Below are positions 27,983 through 37,159 of a DNA stretch of 64,000 bases, one piece after another. Origin of the DNA: Alphaproteobacteria bacterium HGW-Alphaproteobacteria-3 (GTDB lineage Bacteria; Pseudomonadota; Alphaproteobacteria; Parvibaculales; Parvibaculaceae). The DNA is taken from the NCBI GenBank assembly GCA_002842875.1, contig PHEF01000002.1:59414-123413 (forward strand), written 5' to 3'. Both the position numbers and the translations under genes were made by a program. Position 1 is the first letter of the stretch. Each line of letters opens with the position of its first letter. A model generated the notes under the pieces. It was not told where the DNA came from. It made no database searches and worked only from the letters and a program-made list of their open reading frames with translations.

Positions 27983-28278
27983 GCTGTCCCCCGCGCGAAG
28001 GCCCTTACATGACAGGCGGCCCCCCCCCCCTGACTTAGCCAGTAAGAGAGCGGGTTTTCAAGTCTGCCGGGTCGCGGTTCAGGCACGGCGGCGCTGCTGT
28101 ACTGACCGTACTGGCCCTTGTGGCCGTAGCGCGAGTCGGTGCGGTATTCTTGCTGTATTTGCTCATGCGTAATGGAGATCTTGCGGCTGAAACCGAAGAC
28201 AGCCTCCATGGGATCCAGACCGTAGGTCCAGACGCAAGCAAGGAAGCCCAGAACGAATCCGGCGACCAGTTTTCCCAC
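27979..28278 (-). CDS. Small single-pass membrane protein, first gene of the symporter cluster
   Basis: A 99-residue protein with a GTG start (AAGGAAAG upstream): one transmembrane helix MGKLVAGFVLGFLACVWTYG, then a polar tail with Tyr/Gly/Gln-rich sequence. The gene contains a run of 11 G (28020-28030) in codons near its end. With 11 G it ends AACHVRAFARGTA and overlaps the microprotein start; with 12 it would read in frame into the microprotein; with 10 it would stop within a few codons. The first 40 residues resemble the 26113-26310 product. The authentic C-terminus is therefore uncertain. Confidence 0.6.
   Translation of the reverse strand: MGKLVAGFVLGFLACVWTYGLDPMEAVFGFSRKISITHEQIQQEYRTDSRYGHKGQYGQYSSAAVPEPRPGRLENPLSYWLSQGGGAACHVRAFARGTA
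28020..28030 (-). repeat. Homopolymeric tract of 11 G (coding strand)
   Basis: Eleven consecutive C on the plus strand (G on the coding strand) lie inside the 3' part of the small membrane-protein gene. Tracts of this length are prone to slippage during replication and sequencing. Here each length gives a different junction with the following microprotein gene. Confidence 0.85.
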
Positions 28279-28371
28279 GATGGCTTTCCTTCTGTCGCAA
28301 GTGCCGCAACATATGGAAAATCATGTGCGATTATAATTAACAAACGATTACCGCCTGTTGCGGTAGTTACG

Positions 28372-29151
28372 TCAGAGTGACTGCCCGTCGTCGGTCGTGA
28401 AGAGTGAGCCTGTGATGAAGCGGCCGTGGTCCGAGGCGAGCAGAAGCAGCGTACCGTCGAGATCCTCTTCAAGACCGAGCCGGCGGCGCGGCCAGGTCTT
28501 GATCTGCTTCTGTCCGCCCTCGGACCTGAACCAGTCGGAATTGAGCTCCGTCTCGATGAAGCCCGGGCACATGGCATTGACGTTGATCTGGTGACGCGCC
28601 CATTCTTTGGCGAGCGACTTTGTCATCATTCCGACCGCTGCCTTCGTCATGCAATAGATCGTGAGGCCCGGCAGGACCGTATGTGCGCCGATGGAGGCAA
28701 TGTTGATGATGCGTCCTCCTTGTCCGCGCGCGATCATGGAACGGCCGGCCGCCTGCGCCATGAAGAAGGCGCCGCGCACATTCGTGTCGAACATCGTGTC
28801 GAAGCCTTCGGGCGTTACGTCGGCGGGAAGCGCCTGCACGTTCATCCCCGCATTGTTGACGAGGATGTCGAGCGGCCCGAGGGCTCCCTCGACCGCCGTG
28901 ACGCAATCCGAAATGCTCCGCGTGTCCGTGACATCGAGCGCGACCGCCACAACCGTGCCGCCCATGGCCTCGATTTCCTGCTTCAATGTCTGGAGGCGTT
29001 CGACGCGCCGGCCGGTAATCGCGACTTTCGCGCCGGCCTTTGCGAGAATCAGGGAAAACCGGCGGCCAAGCCCGCTGGTGGCGCCCGTGACGAGCGCGAC
29101 CTTGCCCGTCAGATCGTAGCTCGGCAGCGTGATTTCCGTCGCGTCGGCCAT
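28372..29151 (-). CDS. Short-chain dehydrogenase/reductase
   Basis: A 259-residue classical SDR: cofactor motif TGATSGLGRRF (about 22-32), NNAGMNV, the catalytic Ser in NIASIG, the YCMTKAA (YxxxK) pair and the C-terminal PGFIETELN. ITGRRVERL, with Arg after the second strand, suggests a preference for NADP(H). It oxidises or reduces an alcohol/ketone; many homologues act in acyl-CoA or short-chain metabolism. The ATG at 29151 follows GAGGGATGGG. It diverges from the DsbA-like gene. Substrate unknown. Confidence 0.88.
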   Translation of the reverse strand: MADATEITLPSYDLTGKVALVTGATSGLGRRFSLILAKAGAKVAITGRRVERLQTLKQEIEAMGGTVVAVALDVTDTRSISDCVTAVEGALGPLDILVNNAGMNVQALPADVTPEGFDTMFDTNVRGAFFMAQAAGRSMIARGQGGRIINIASIGAHTVLPGLTIYCMTKAAVGMMTKSLAKEWARHQINVNAMCPGFIETELNSDWFRSEGGQKQIKTWPRRRLGLEEDLDGTLLLLASDHGRFITGSLFTTDDGQSL

Positions 29152-29306
29152 GTGAAACCCATCCCTCTTATCCAGTTGATTTTGTGCATCTTTTCGCCGC
29201 AGCGGCATCCTAGAAGCAGGTTGATCTCCGTCAAGCCACCGAGCGGCTTGCCCCAGACCGCCCGGCATCGCCATAATCGGCCATGCAACACGGAAGGGAG
29301 GCCGCA

Positions 29307-29960
29307 ATGCAGCTCGACGTCGTCTCCGACACAGTCTGCCCCTGGTGCTACATCGGCAAGAAGCGCCTCGATCAGGCGCTTGCCATGCATGGCGGCGACA
29401 ACATCACACTTGCCTGGCGGCCCTTCCAGCTCGACGCCTCGATCCCCGAAGGCGGCGTCGATCGCAAGGCCTACATGGAAAAGAAGTTCGGTGCGGAACG
29501 CGCAAAGGCGGCCGGAAACACGATCCGCGAGCTCGGCGAGGCGGCCGGCATTACGTTCCGCTTCGAGAAGATCGAGCGTTCGCCCAACACGCTCGATAGC
29601 CACCGTCTGGTCCGTTGGGCCGGGACGGGCGGCTGCCAGAACGAGATGGTCGATATTCTTTTCCGGCGCTACTTCGAGGACGGCGAGGATGTCGGCTCGC
29701 ATGACGTCTTGCTCGATGCCGCGAACGAAGCCGGGATGGACGTCGAAATCGTTCGCGATCTTCTATTGAAAGACGCCGACAAGGAACTCATCCGTCGGGA
29801 AGATGCGTTGGCGCGGCAGATGGGTATTCAGGGCGTGCCGAGCTTCGTCATCAACTCTCAATGGGTGATGGTCGGCGCGCAGGAACCCGAAACGCTGGTC
29901 AGGATGTTCGACAAATTGCTCGCGCGTGAAGCCGAGGAAGCCCGGACGGCAATCAGCTAG
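29307..29960 (+). CDS. DsbA-family oxidoreductase (FrnE-like)
   Basis: A 217-residue thioredoxin-fold protein with the active site CPWCYIGKKR near residue 11 and the cis-Pro loop GVPSFVIN near 185, with an inserted helical domain between. There is no signal peptide, so it is cytoplasmic, as for FrnE/2-hydroxychromene-2-carboxylate isomerase-like members. It may be a disulfide oxidoreductase in stress defence or an isomerase. The start was set at 29307 after GGAAGGGAGG; an ATG eight codons earlier lacks a site. A membrane-protein gene follows after 26 bases. Confidence 0.88.
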   Translation: MQLDVVSDTVCPWCYIGKKRLDQALAMHGGDNITLAWRPFQLDASIPEGGVDRKAYMEKKFGAERAKAAGNTIRELGEAAGITFRFEKIERSPNTLDSHRLVRWAGTGGCQNEMVDILFRRYFEDGEDVGSHDVLLDAANEAGMDVEIVRDLLLKDADKELIRREDALARQMGIQGVPSFVINSQWVMVGAQEPETLVRMFDKLLAREAEEARTAIS

Positions 29961-29986
29961 CCAGGTCTTTTTTGGGGGGGATCAAC

Positions 29987-30430
29987 ATGACATCGCAACT
30001 CTCGCCGCTCGGGAGGCAGCTCATTCTGCTTGGCATGATCCTCTTCATGCTGGGCCTGCTCACCGGATTCGTCTCAGGTGCCTTAGCCAATCCGCGCATG
30101 GGACTTTCGGCCCATCTGGAGGGGCTGATGAACGGTACTTTTCTTGCTGTGCTGGGCCTCTTCTGGCATCACCTGGCGCTCGCGCGCGGCGTTCTGCTTT
30201 TCGCTTTCTGGATGGTCGTCTACGCGGCCTATGCAAACTGGCTGGGTGTCCTGCTTGGCGGAATCTGGGGGGCGGGCGCCTCGATGATGCCGATTGCCGC
30301 GAAAGGCCTCATGGGCAACGGCTTTCAGGAGGGCGTGATTGCGTTCCTTCTGATCACGATCTCTGGCGCCATGGTGATCGGCGTCGCGCTCGTCATCTGG
30401 GGCCTGTGGCGGGCGAAGCCGCAAGGCTGA
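29987..30430 (+). CDS. Four-helix membrane protein, hydroxylaminobenzene mutase/styrene-oxide isomerase-like
   Basis: A 147-residue protein with four predicted membrane helices. NPRMGLSAHLEGLMNGTFL (about 35-53) and VVYAAYANWLG (about 76-86) resemble the conserved segments of the small integral membrane isomerases that rearrange hydroxylaminobenzene or styrene oxide. The His in SAHLEG and the Tyr and Asn in YANW are the likely functional residues. GGGGGG precedes the ATG. It follows the DsbA-like gene and may be cotranscribed. The family call is from memory of the motif and is moderate. Confidence 0.6.
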   Translation: MTSQLSPLGRQLILLGMILFMLGLLTGFVSGALANPRMGLSAHLEGLMNGTFLAVLGLFWHHLALARGVLLFAFWMVVYAAYANWLGVLLGGIWGAGASMMPIAAKGLMGNGFQEGVIAFLLITISGAMVIGVALVIWGLWRAKPQG

Positions 30431-30431
30431 C

Positions 30432-33400
30432 TTACGCGGCCTTCGCCTGACCGGCGAGCTTCGCGAGCGTCGTCATCAGCCGATGTGCGCCGGAGAGACG
30501 CTCTTCGGGTGTCTCCCAATTGCGCTTGAAGACGAGCTTGTGGTCCGGGCGGAGCTTCGCGTTGCCGCGTTCGTCGTTGATGAGTTCGACAAGAGCCGCA
30601 GGATTGGGGAAGGAGTTGTCGCGCAAGGTGAGCACGATGCCCTTGGGGCCAGCCTCGATTTTCTCGACGTTGGCCGCGCGGCACAGACCCTTGATTTCGA
30701 CAATCTTCAGCAGAAATTCGACTTCCTGCGGAAGCTTTCCAAAGCGGTCGATGAGCTCCGCCGCAAATCCGTCGATTTCATTCCTTGTTTCGACATCGGA
30801 AAGGCGCCGGTAGAGCGCCATGCGCGCATCGAGGTCGGGGACATAGTTGTCTGGAATGAGAACCGGTGTGCCCACATTGATCTGCGGCGACCAATGGCCG
30901 TCTTCCTCCTCGCCGGTGCCGCGCATGGAGGCAACGGCCTCTTCGAGCATCTCCTGATAGAGTTCGTAACCGACCTCGCGAATATGACCGGATTGCTCGT
31001 CGCCGAGCAGATTACCGGCGCCGCGAATGTCGAGGTCGTGGCTGGCGAGCGAGAAGCCCGCGCCGAGCGAGTCGAGAGATTGCAGCACACGTAGCCGTCT
31101 TTCGGCGCCGGGTGTCAAAGTCCGATGTGGCGGGACGGTCAGATAGGCATAGGCACGCGCCTTGGAACGCCCCACCCGGCCGCGCAACTGATAAAGCTGC
31201 GACAGGCCAAACATGTCGGCCCGATGAACGACAAGCGTATTCGCAGTCGGAATGTCGAGCCCGGATTCCACGATCGTCGTCGACACGAGGACGTCGTATT
31301 TGCCGTCATAGAAGGCGGTCATCTTGTCTTCGATTTCGCCCGCCGCCATCTGCCCGTGTGCAGAGATGAACTTGATCTCCGGCACGTATTGGCGAAGGAA
31401 TTCCTCCGCGTCACCGAGATCGGCGATGCGCGGCACGACATAGAAACTCTGTCCACCTCGATAATGCTCGCGCAGCAGGGCTTCGCGCACGACCACCGCA
31501 TCGAAAGGCGAGACATAGGTGCGCACGGCAAGCCGGTCCACCGGCGGCGTGGCGATGATGGAGAGTTCGCGCACGCCCGAAAGTGCGAGCTGCAATGTGC
31601 GCGGGATCGGGGTTGCGGTCAGAGTCAGCACGTGAACCTCGGCACGCAACTTCTTCAACTGCTCTTTGTGAACGACGCCGAAATGCTGTTCTTCGTCGAC
31701 GATCACGAGCCCGAGATTGCGGAACTTCACTTGTTTGCCAAGCAGCGCATGAGTACCGATGACAATATCGATGTCGCCGCTCGCAAGCCCTTCCCTCGTC
31801 TCCGTCATGTCCTTCGATGCGACAAGGCGCGACATCTGCCGGACCTTGATGGGAAGGCCCTGGAAGCGCGCAGCGAAAGTTCGGAAGTGCTGGCGGGCAA
31901 GAAGCGTCGTCGGCACAACGACCGCCACCTGATACCCCGCCATCGCCGCGACGAATGCCGAACGAAGTGCCACCTCCGTCTTGCCAAAGCCGACATCGCC
32001 GCAAACGAGCCGGTCCATCGGCCTCCCTCGCGCAAGGTCTTCAAGCACGGATTCGATCGATTGAAGCTGATCGTCCGTTTCGGTGAAAGGAAAGCGCGCG
32101 CAGAATTCGTCGTAGGAGCCTGGTTGCGGCTCTATCTTCGGTGCGCTCTTGAGTTCGCGTGCGGCCGCGATGCGGATGAGCTCGCCCGCCATCTCGCGGA
32201 TACGCTCCTTGAGACGCGCTTTGCGCGCCTGCCATCCTGTCCCACCGAGCCTGTCGAGCTGCGCATCGCTCTCGTCGGCACCGTAGCGCGAAAGAAGCTC
32301 GATGTTTTCGACGGGCAGGTAGAGCTTGTCTCCCCCGTGATAGACGAGCAGCAGGCAGTCATGCGGCGCACCCATGACATCGATCGTTTGCAGCCGTTCG
32401 AAGCGGCCGATGCCATGATCGACATGCACGACGAGGTCGCCGGGGCTCAGGCTTGTCGCTTCGGTGAGGAAGTTTTCCGCTCGCTTCTTCCGCCGCTGAC
32501 GGATGAGTCTGTCGCCAAGGACATCCTGTTCGCCGATGACGGCAAGCTCGTCGGTTTCGAACCCTGTCTCGATACCCAGAACAATTAGCGAAACTACATT
32601 TTTGTTAACGACGTTAACATCTTTCCAGTCGTCGGCGATGAGAACATTTGCAATCCCGTGGTCGCCGAGAACGTGCTGAAGCCGGTCGCGCGATCCCTCG
32701 CTCCAGCTCGCGATCACAACACGCTTGCCCGCCTTGCGGAGACCCGCGATATGGCCTCCGAGAGCCTCGAAGATGTTGACGCCTTCCTGAGACCGTTCAG
32801 GCGCGAAGTTCCGCCCCTGCCTGCCGCCAAGATTGATGCCCGCACCGGCGGGCAGGCTGAACGGCGTGAGCGCGCGCACGCGCCGTTCGCCCGTCAACGT
32901 CGCCCATTCGTCGTTTGTCAGGTAGAGCGCATCGGGCGGCAGCGGCTTGTAACTTGGAGCATCCGTCGCAAGCTTTGCATCGCGTGCGCTCTTTCGCGCC
33001 TCCGCGCGCGCCTCGTGGTAATCGCCGATCAGTTCCAGCCGTGCATCCTTGGCCTCATCGACCTGAGCATCGAACGAGAGAAGCGCACCGGGGACATAAT
33101 CGAAAACGGTTTCCATCTTCTCGTGAAAAAGCGGCAACCAGTGCTCCATGCCCGCATGCTTGCGGCCCTGGCTGACCGCCTCGTAAAGCGGATCGCCATC
33201 GGTCACCGCGCCAAGCCGCGAAACATAGGCTGCGCGGAAGCGGCGGATCGTCTCGCCGTCGAGATGTATCTCGCTTGCGGGAACGAGTTCGATCCCTGTG
33301 AGTTGGCCGACGGTTCTCTGCGTTGCCGCGTCGAAGGTCCGGATCGCGTCCAGTGTGTCGCCGAACATGTCGAGCCGAACGGGAAGATCGAAGCCAGATG

Positions 33401-33941
33401 GATAAATATCGACGATACCGCCGCGCACGGCGAACTCGCCCGGCTCGCGCACGGTGCCTGTGCGGTTGTAGCCGTTCGCGGCGAGATAGGCCGTGAGTCC
33501 ATCGAGGTCTATCCGGTTTCCGACCCGTGCCGACCAGGCGGAGGTCATCACCATCTCGCGGGGTGGCACCCGCTGCAGCATTGCGTTGACGGTCGCCACC
33601 ACGACGAGCGGCCGGGTGTTGCCGGTTCCGGCGCGGGCCGCAAGCCGCGACAGCGCCGCCATACGCCGGGCGCTGATGTCCCCCTGCGGCGACACGCGGT
33701 CATAGGGCAGGCAGTCCCAGGCAGGGATGGCCTCGATATCGATATCCGGAGCGAAAAAGGCAAGGGCCTCGACAAGCGCGCTCATGCGCGCGTCTTCTCG
33801 CGCGACATGGACGACGGCGCTGCCGGAATCGGCATGCACTTGCCGCGCCATGTCGGCAAGCGCCAACGCGTCAAAGCCCTCCGGTGCTTCGCCCAGATTA
33901 AGGCGGCCCGGCGCCGATACGATCTCCGCAAGCTTCTTCAA
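30432..33941 (-). CDS. mfd: Transcription-repair coupling factor Mfd
   Basis: A 1169-residue Mfd, the usual full length. The N-terminal UvrB-like module is followed by the RNA-polymerase-interacting domain (GDLVVHVDHGIGRFE, about 505-519). Then comes the RecG-like translocase with Walker A GDVGFGKTEVALRS (about 648), VDEEQHFGV (about 747), TATPIPRTLQLA and LRGRVGRSKARAYAYL, and the C-terminal TRCF domain. It removes RNA polymerase stalled at lesions and recruits UvrA. It lies 16 bases downstream of sdhE on the same strand, so the two form an operon. It converges with the isomerase-like membrane gene. Confidence 0.97.
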   Translation of the reverse strand: MKKLAEIVSAPGRLNLGEAPEGFDALALADMARQVHADSGSAVVHVAREDARMSALVEALAFFAPDIDIEAIPAWDCLPYDRVSPQGDISARRMAALSRLAARAGTGNTRPLVVVATVNAMLQRVPPREMVMTSAWSARVGNRIDLDGLTAYLAANGYNRTGTVREPGEFAVRGGIVDIYPSGFDLPVRLDMFGDTLDAIRTFDAATQRTVGQLTGIELVPASEIHLDGETIRRFRAAYVSRLGAVTDGDPLYEAVSQGRKHAGMEHWLPLFHEKMETVFDYVPGALLSFDAQVDEAKDARLELIGDYHEARAEARKSARDAKLATDAPSYKPLPPDALYLTNDEWATLTGERRVRALTPFSLPAGAGINLGGRQGRNFAPERSQEGVNIFEALGGHIAGLRKAGKRVVIASWSEGSRDRLQHVLGDHGIANVLIADDWKDVNVVNKNVVSLIVLGIETGFETDELAVIGEQDVLGDRLIRQRRKKRAENFLTEATSLSPGDLVVHVDHGIGRFERLQTIDVMGAPHDCLLLVYHGGDKLYLPVENIELLSRYGADESDAQLDRLGGTGWQARKARLKERIREMAGELIRIAAARELKSAPKIEPQPGSYDEFCARFPFTETDDQLQSIESVLEDLARGRPMDRLVCGDVGFGKTEVALRSAFVAAMAGYQVAVVVPTTLLARQHFRTFAARFQGLPIKVRQMSRLVASKDMTETREGLASGDIDIVIGTHALLGKQVKFRNLGLVIVDEEQHFGVVHKEQLKKLRAEVHVLTLTATPIPRTLQLALSGVRELSIIATPPVDRLAVRTYVSPFDAVVVREALLREHYRGGQSFYVVPRIADLGDAEEFLRQYVPEIKFISAHGQMAAGEIEDKMTAFYDGKYDVLVSTTIVESGLDIPTANTLVVHRADMFGLSQLYQLRGRVGRSKARAYAYLTVPPHRTLTPGAERRLRVLQSLDSLGAGFSLASHDLDIRGAGNLLGDEQSGHIREVGYELYQEMLEEAVASMRGTGEEEDGHWSPQINVGTPVLIPDNYVPDLDARMALYRRLSDVETRNEIDGFAAELIDRFGKLPQEVEFLLKIVEIKGLCRAANVEKIEAGPKGIVLTLRDNSFPNPAALVELINDERGNAKLRPDHKLVFKRNWETPEERLSGAHRLMTTLAKLAGQAKAA

Positions 33942-33957
33942 CGAATTGGCGGCCCGG

Positions 33958-34254
33958 CTATCGCTGCCAGAGCGGTCCCTTCATGTGCTGGAATGTCCGG
34001 ATACGAGCGAGAAGCGCCGTATCGTGTTCGGGGGCCACGTTTTCGCGCCCGGTGACCCAATTGTAAAGCGTCGTGTCCTCGACACCGATCAGGCTTTCGA
34101 ACTCATCGACTTCGGATTCCGCGAGGGAATCCAGGACTTCGTCCGCGAAGTGCCCCAGGATCAGGTCCATTTCCTTGATGCCCCGATGCCAGGCGCGGAA
34201 CCGGAGCCGCCTCAGGCGGGCGTCCCGGTCGAGCGGGCTGTTATCTTCGGCCAT
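33958..34254 (-). CDS. sdhE: Succinate dehydrogenase assembly factor SdhE
   Basis: A 98-residue protein of the SdhE/Sdh5 (DUF339) family. The conserved RGxxE motif is HRGIKEMD near residues 23-30, within RLRRLRFRAWHRGI, and the C-terminal EFESLIGVEDTTLYNWVTG is typical. It promotes covalent attachment of FAD to SdhA. GGAGAAAGAC precedes the ATG. It is the promoter-proximal gene of a pair with mfd and diverges from recG, an arrangement common in alphaproteobacteria. Confidence 0.95.
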   Translation of the reverse strand: MAEDNSPLDRDARLRRLRFRAWHRGIKEMDLILGHFADEVLDSLAESEVDEFESLIGVEDTTLYNWVTGRENVAPEHDTALLARIRTFQHMKGPLWQR

Positions 34255-34348
34255 GTCTTTCTCCAATACGCATGGGCGGGATATAGACCGTGAATGCCCA
34301 CATGTCATTAGAATGGCCTCATGATTCCCGTTGAAGACCGGGGTTGCG

Positions 34349-36433
34349 ATGCGGCCTGAAATCCTTTTCCCGCTTTTTGCCCCGGCGCGCTCGCTGCCGG
34401 GCATAGGGCCGCGCCTCGAAAAGCTGGTCGAAAAGCTTGCCGGATCGAAGGCAATAGATCTCCTTTGGCACCTGCCCTCGGGCCTCATCGACCGGCGGGC
34501 CCGGCCAAAAATCGCAGAAGTCCGGGACGGAGAAATCGCCACTATCGAGGTCACAGTGGGGCTGCATATACCTCCCCGCACGAAGCGGCTTCCCTACCGG
34601 GTGCACGTATTCGACGAGACCGGGGAGATGCAGATCGTCTTCTTCAATCCCCGGCCCGACTACATCGCAAAAACAATGCCCGAGGGTGAGCGGCGCGTCC
34701 TCTCAGGCCGGATCGAGTTCTATCAGGGTACGCCGCAGATGACACATCCGGACCACATTGTCGCCCTGGACGGGCTCGGGGACCTGCCGCTTCTTGAGCC
34801 GGTCTACCCGCTGACGGCGGGCCTGCCCCTCAAGTCGATCCAGAAGGCGGTGCGTGGCGCCCTGCCGCTCGTCCCCGATCTGCCGGAATGGCAGAACGGT
34901 CCGTGGCTCAAGGCGCAAGGTTGGGGGCCGTGGCGGTCGTCGCTTCTCGGTGCACATGCGCCGCAATCAGCCCGGGACGTGGAGGCGTCAACTCCCGCGC
35001 GCGCGCGCCTTGCCTACGACGAATTGCTGGCCAACCAATTGGCCCTTGGACTGGTGCGCTTGCGCATGCGCCGTCTGCCGGGCCGTTCAATCGAGGGGGA
35101 CGGGCATCTTCGCCGGAAGGTCGAAGCCGCCCTCCCCTTCGCGCTCACCGGCGCGCAGGTGCGATCCCTCGTCGAGATCGAAGCCGACATGAAAAGCCCG
35201 CACCGCATGCTCCGCCTTCTTCAGGGCGATGTCGGCAGCGGGAAAACCGTCGTCGCATTGCTTGCGATGCTGGCAGCCGTGGAGGCGGGGTTTCAGGCGG
35301 TCATGATGGCGCCGACCGAAATCCTCGCGCGTCAGCATTATGCGACGCTCGCACCGCTTTGCGAGGCGGCCGGTGTCCGCATCGAACTGCTGACGGGCCG
35401 CGAAAAGGGCAAGCGCCGGGAGGAACTCCTGAGTGCTGCGGCAAGCGGCGAGGCGGATATTCTCGTGGGCACACATGCGTTGTTTCAAGACGACGTCGTC
35501 TTCCGCGCGCTGGCATTCGCTGTGGTTGATGAGCAGCATCGCTTTGGCGTTCACCAGCGGCTCATGCTCACATCGAAGGGCGGTCCGGGAACGGATGTGC
35601 TCGTCATGACCGCGACACCCATTCCGCGCACACTGACCCTCACGGCCTATGGAGACATGGACGTGTCGAGGCTCGACGAAAAGCCGCCGGGAAGGAAGCC
35701 CGTCGATACGCGCGCGCTTCCTCTCGAGCGGCTGGAAGATGTGGTATCGAGTCTCCACAGAGCGATCGCGGGGAACGCGCAGGTCTATTGGGTTTGTCCG
35801 CTTGTCGAGGAGTCGGACGAAGTGGATGCCGCTGCCGCCGAGCAGCGCTATGAACATCTGCACGCTATTTTCGGCGACATCGTCGGTCTCGTTCACGGGC
35901 GTATGAAGCCTGTGGACAAGGACGCGGTAATGGCGCGCTTCGAAGACGGCGAGATCAGGATTCTCGTTGCGACGACCGTCATCGAAGTCGGTGTCAACGT
36001 GCCCAGTGCGACGGTCATGGTGATCGAACACGCGGAGCGTTTTGGGTTGGCCCAGCTTCATCAGCTTCGGGGACGCGTCGGCCGTGGTGGTGACAAATCG
36101 AGCTGTCTTCTTCTCTATCAGGCGCCGCTTGGAGAAACGGCTGCCGCGCGTATCAAGATCATGCGCGAGACGGAGGATGGCTTCAGGATCGCGGAAGAAG
36201 ACCTGCGCCTGCGCGGTGCGGGCGAACTTCTCGGCACGCGTCAGAGCGGCCTGCCCACCTTTCGCATTGCAGACATCGAGGAACAGAAAGACCTTCTCGC
36301 CGCCGCGCATGACGACGCGCGCATGATCGTCGACCGCGATCCGGACCTCGAAAGCGAACGCGGAAAAGCGCTGCGCATCCTGCTCTATCTCTTCGAACGC
36401 GATGAGGCGATCCGCTATCTCCGCTCAGGCTGA
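34349..36433 (+). CDS. recG: ATP-dependent DNA helicase RecG
   Basis: A 694-residue RecG: wedge/OB-fold N-terminal domain (about 60-160), Walker A GDVGSGKTVVALLAM (about 293), the family-specific DEQHRFGVHQR (about 395), TATPIPRTLTLTAYGDMDVS, and LRGRVGRGGDKSSCLLLY followed by the C-terminal hook. It remodels replication forks and Holliday junctions. The ATG at 34349 begins the conserved N-terminus; an upstream TTG six codons earlier is possible. The stop overlaps the convergent DUF502 gene by nine bases. Confidence 0.96.
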   Translation: MRPEILFPLFAPARSLPGIGPRLEKLVEKLAGSKAIDLLWHLPSGLIDRRARPKIAEVRDGEIATIEVTVGLHIPPRTKRLPYRVHVFDETGEMQIVFFNPRPDYIAKTMPEGERRVLSGRIEFYQGTPQMTHPDHIVALDGLGDLPLLEPVYPLTAGLPLKSIQKAVRGALPLVPDLPEWQNGPWLKAQGWGPWRSSLLGAHAPQSARDVEASTPARARLAYDELLANQLALGLVRLRMRRLPGRSIEGDGHLRRKVEAALPFALTGAQVRSLVEIEADMKSPHRMLRLLQGDVGSGKTVVALLAMLAAVEAGFQAVMMAPTEILARQHYATLAPLCEAAGVRIELLTGREKGKRREELLSAAASGEADILVGTHALFQDDVVFRALAFAVVDEQHRFGVHQRLMLTSKGGPGTDVLVMTATPIPRTLTLTAYGDMDVSRLDEKPPGRKPVDTRALPLERLEDVVSSLHRAIAGNAQVYWVCPLVEESDEVDAAAAEQRYEHLHAIFGDIVGLVHGRMKPVDKDAVMARFEDGEIRILVATTVIEVGVNVPSATVMVIEHAERFGLAQLHQLRGRVGRGGDKSSCLLLYQAPLGETAAARIKIMRETEDGFRIAEEDLRLRGAGELLGTRQSGLPTFRIADIEEQKDLLAAAHDDARMIVDRDPDLESERGKALRILLYLFERDEAIRYLRSG

Positions 36434-37159
36434 AGCGGGATTGGAAACCGGGACCGCCCCCTGAAGAGTCTCCCTGCCCCTGTGCGGCGGCTCCACGAGG
36501 CCAGCGGAAATAATGAGTTTCGCTCCCTCCTCAATCGTCATGTCGAGGACGTGAACGTCTTGCTTGGGAACGAAGAGAAGAAAACCGGATGTCGGGTTGG
36601 GTGTCGTCGGAAGGAAGACGCTGACAAGTTCCTCCCCTGCCTTGTGGACAATCTCGCCTTTCGTTTGCGTCGTGATGAAGACAATGCAGTAGATACCCTT
36701 GCGGGGATACTCAATCAGCCCCACTTCGCGGAACGACGCGGCGGATTGCGAAATCACCGTCTCGAAAATCTGCTTCAGCGCACCGTAAATGCTTCGCACG
36801 ACCGGCATCCGCGAAACGACACGCTCGCCGAATGTGAGCACGGCACGCCCGAAGAAGTTCGCCGTCAGCGCACCGAGCAGAGTCAGCAGTACGAAGGCGA
36901 TCAGAAGCCCCAGACCTGGAATGTCGAATGGCAGGTAATTGTCGGGTTGGTATGGGTCGGGGATTAGAGGTGTAAACCAGGTATCGACGAGGTCGATAAA
37001 CCAGCGCACGATCCAGATCGTGAGGCCAATGGGCGCAGCAACGACGAGCCCGGTAAAAAAATAGTTTCTGAGCCGCGTCATGAAGCCCACGTGCCGGGGC
37101 GGCAGAATCAACTGAGGTTCGTCCGGTCGCCCGGCGTTTTCGCTGTCCTGATCGCTCAT
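36425..37159 (-). CDS. DUF502 family membrane protein
   Basis: A 244-residue protein with two transmembrane helices (YFFTGLVVAAPIGLTIWIV about 33-51 and a long one around 75-97) and a DUF502 soluble domain (VPRMPVVRSIYGALKQI-like segment, GIYCIVFITTQ, FLPTTPNPTSGFLLFVP). Its function is not established. It is often next to recG in alphaproteobacteria, as here, where it converges with recG and the two stops overlap. The ATG at 37159 begins the charged N-terminus; a longer start is open but less likely. Confidence 0.88.
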   Translation of the reverse strand: MSDQDSENAGRPDEPQLILPPRHVGFMTRLRNYFFTGLVVAAPIGLTIWIVRWFIDLVDTWFTPLIPDPYQPDNYLPFDIPGLGLLIAFVLLTLLGALTANFFGRAVLTFGERVVSRMPVVRSIYGALKQIFETVISQSAASFREVGLIEYPRKGIYCIVFITTQTKGEIVHKAGEELVSVFLPTTPNPTSGFLLFVPKQDVHVLDMTIEEGAKLIISAGLVEPPHRGRETLQGAVPVSNPASA

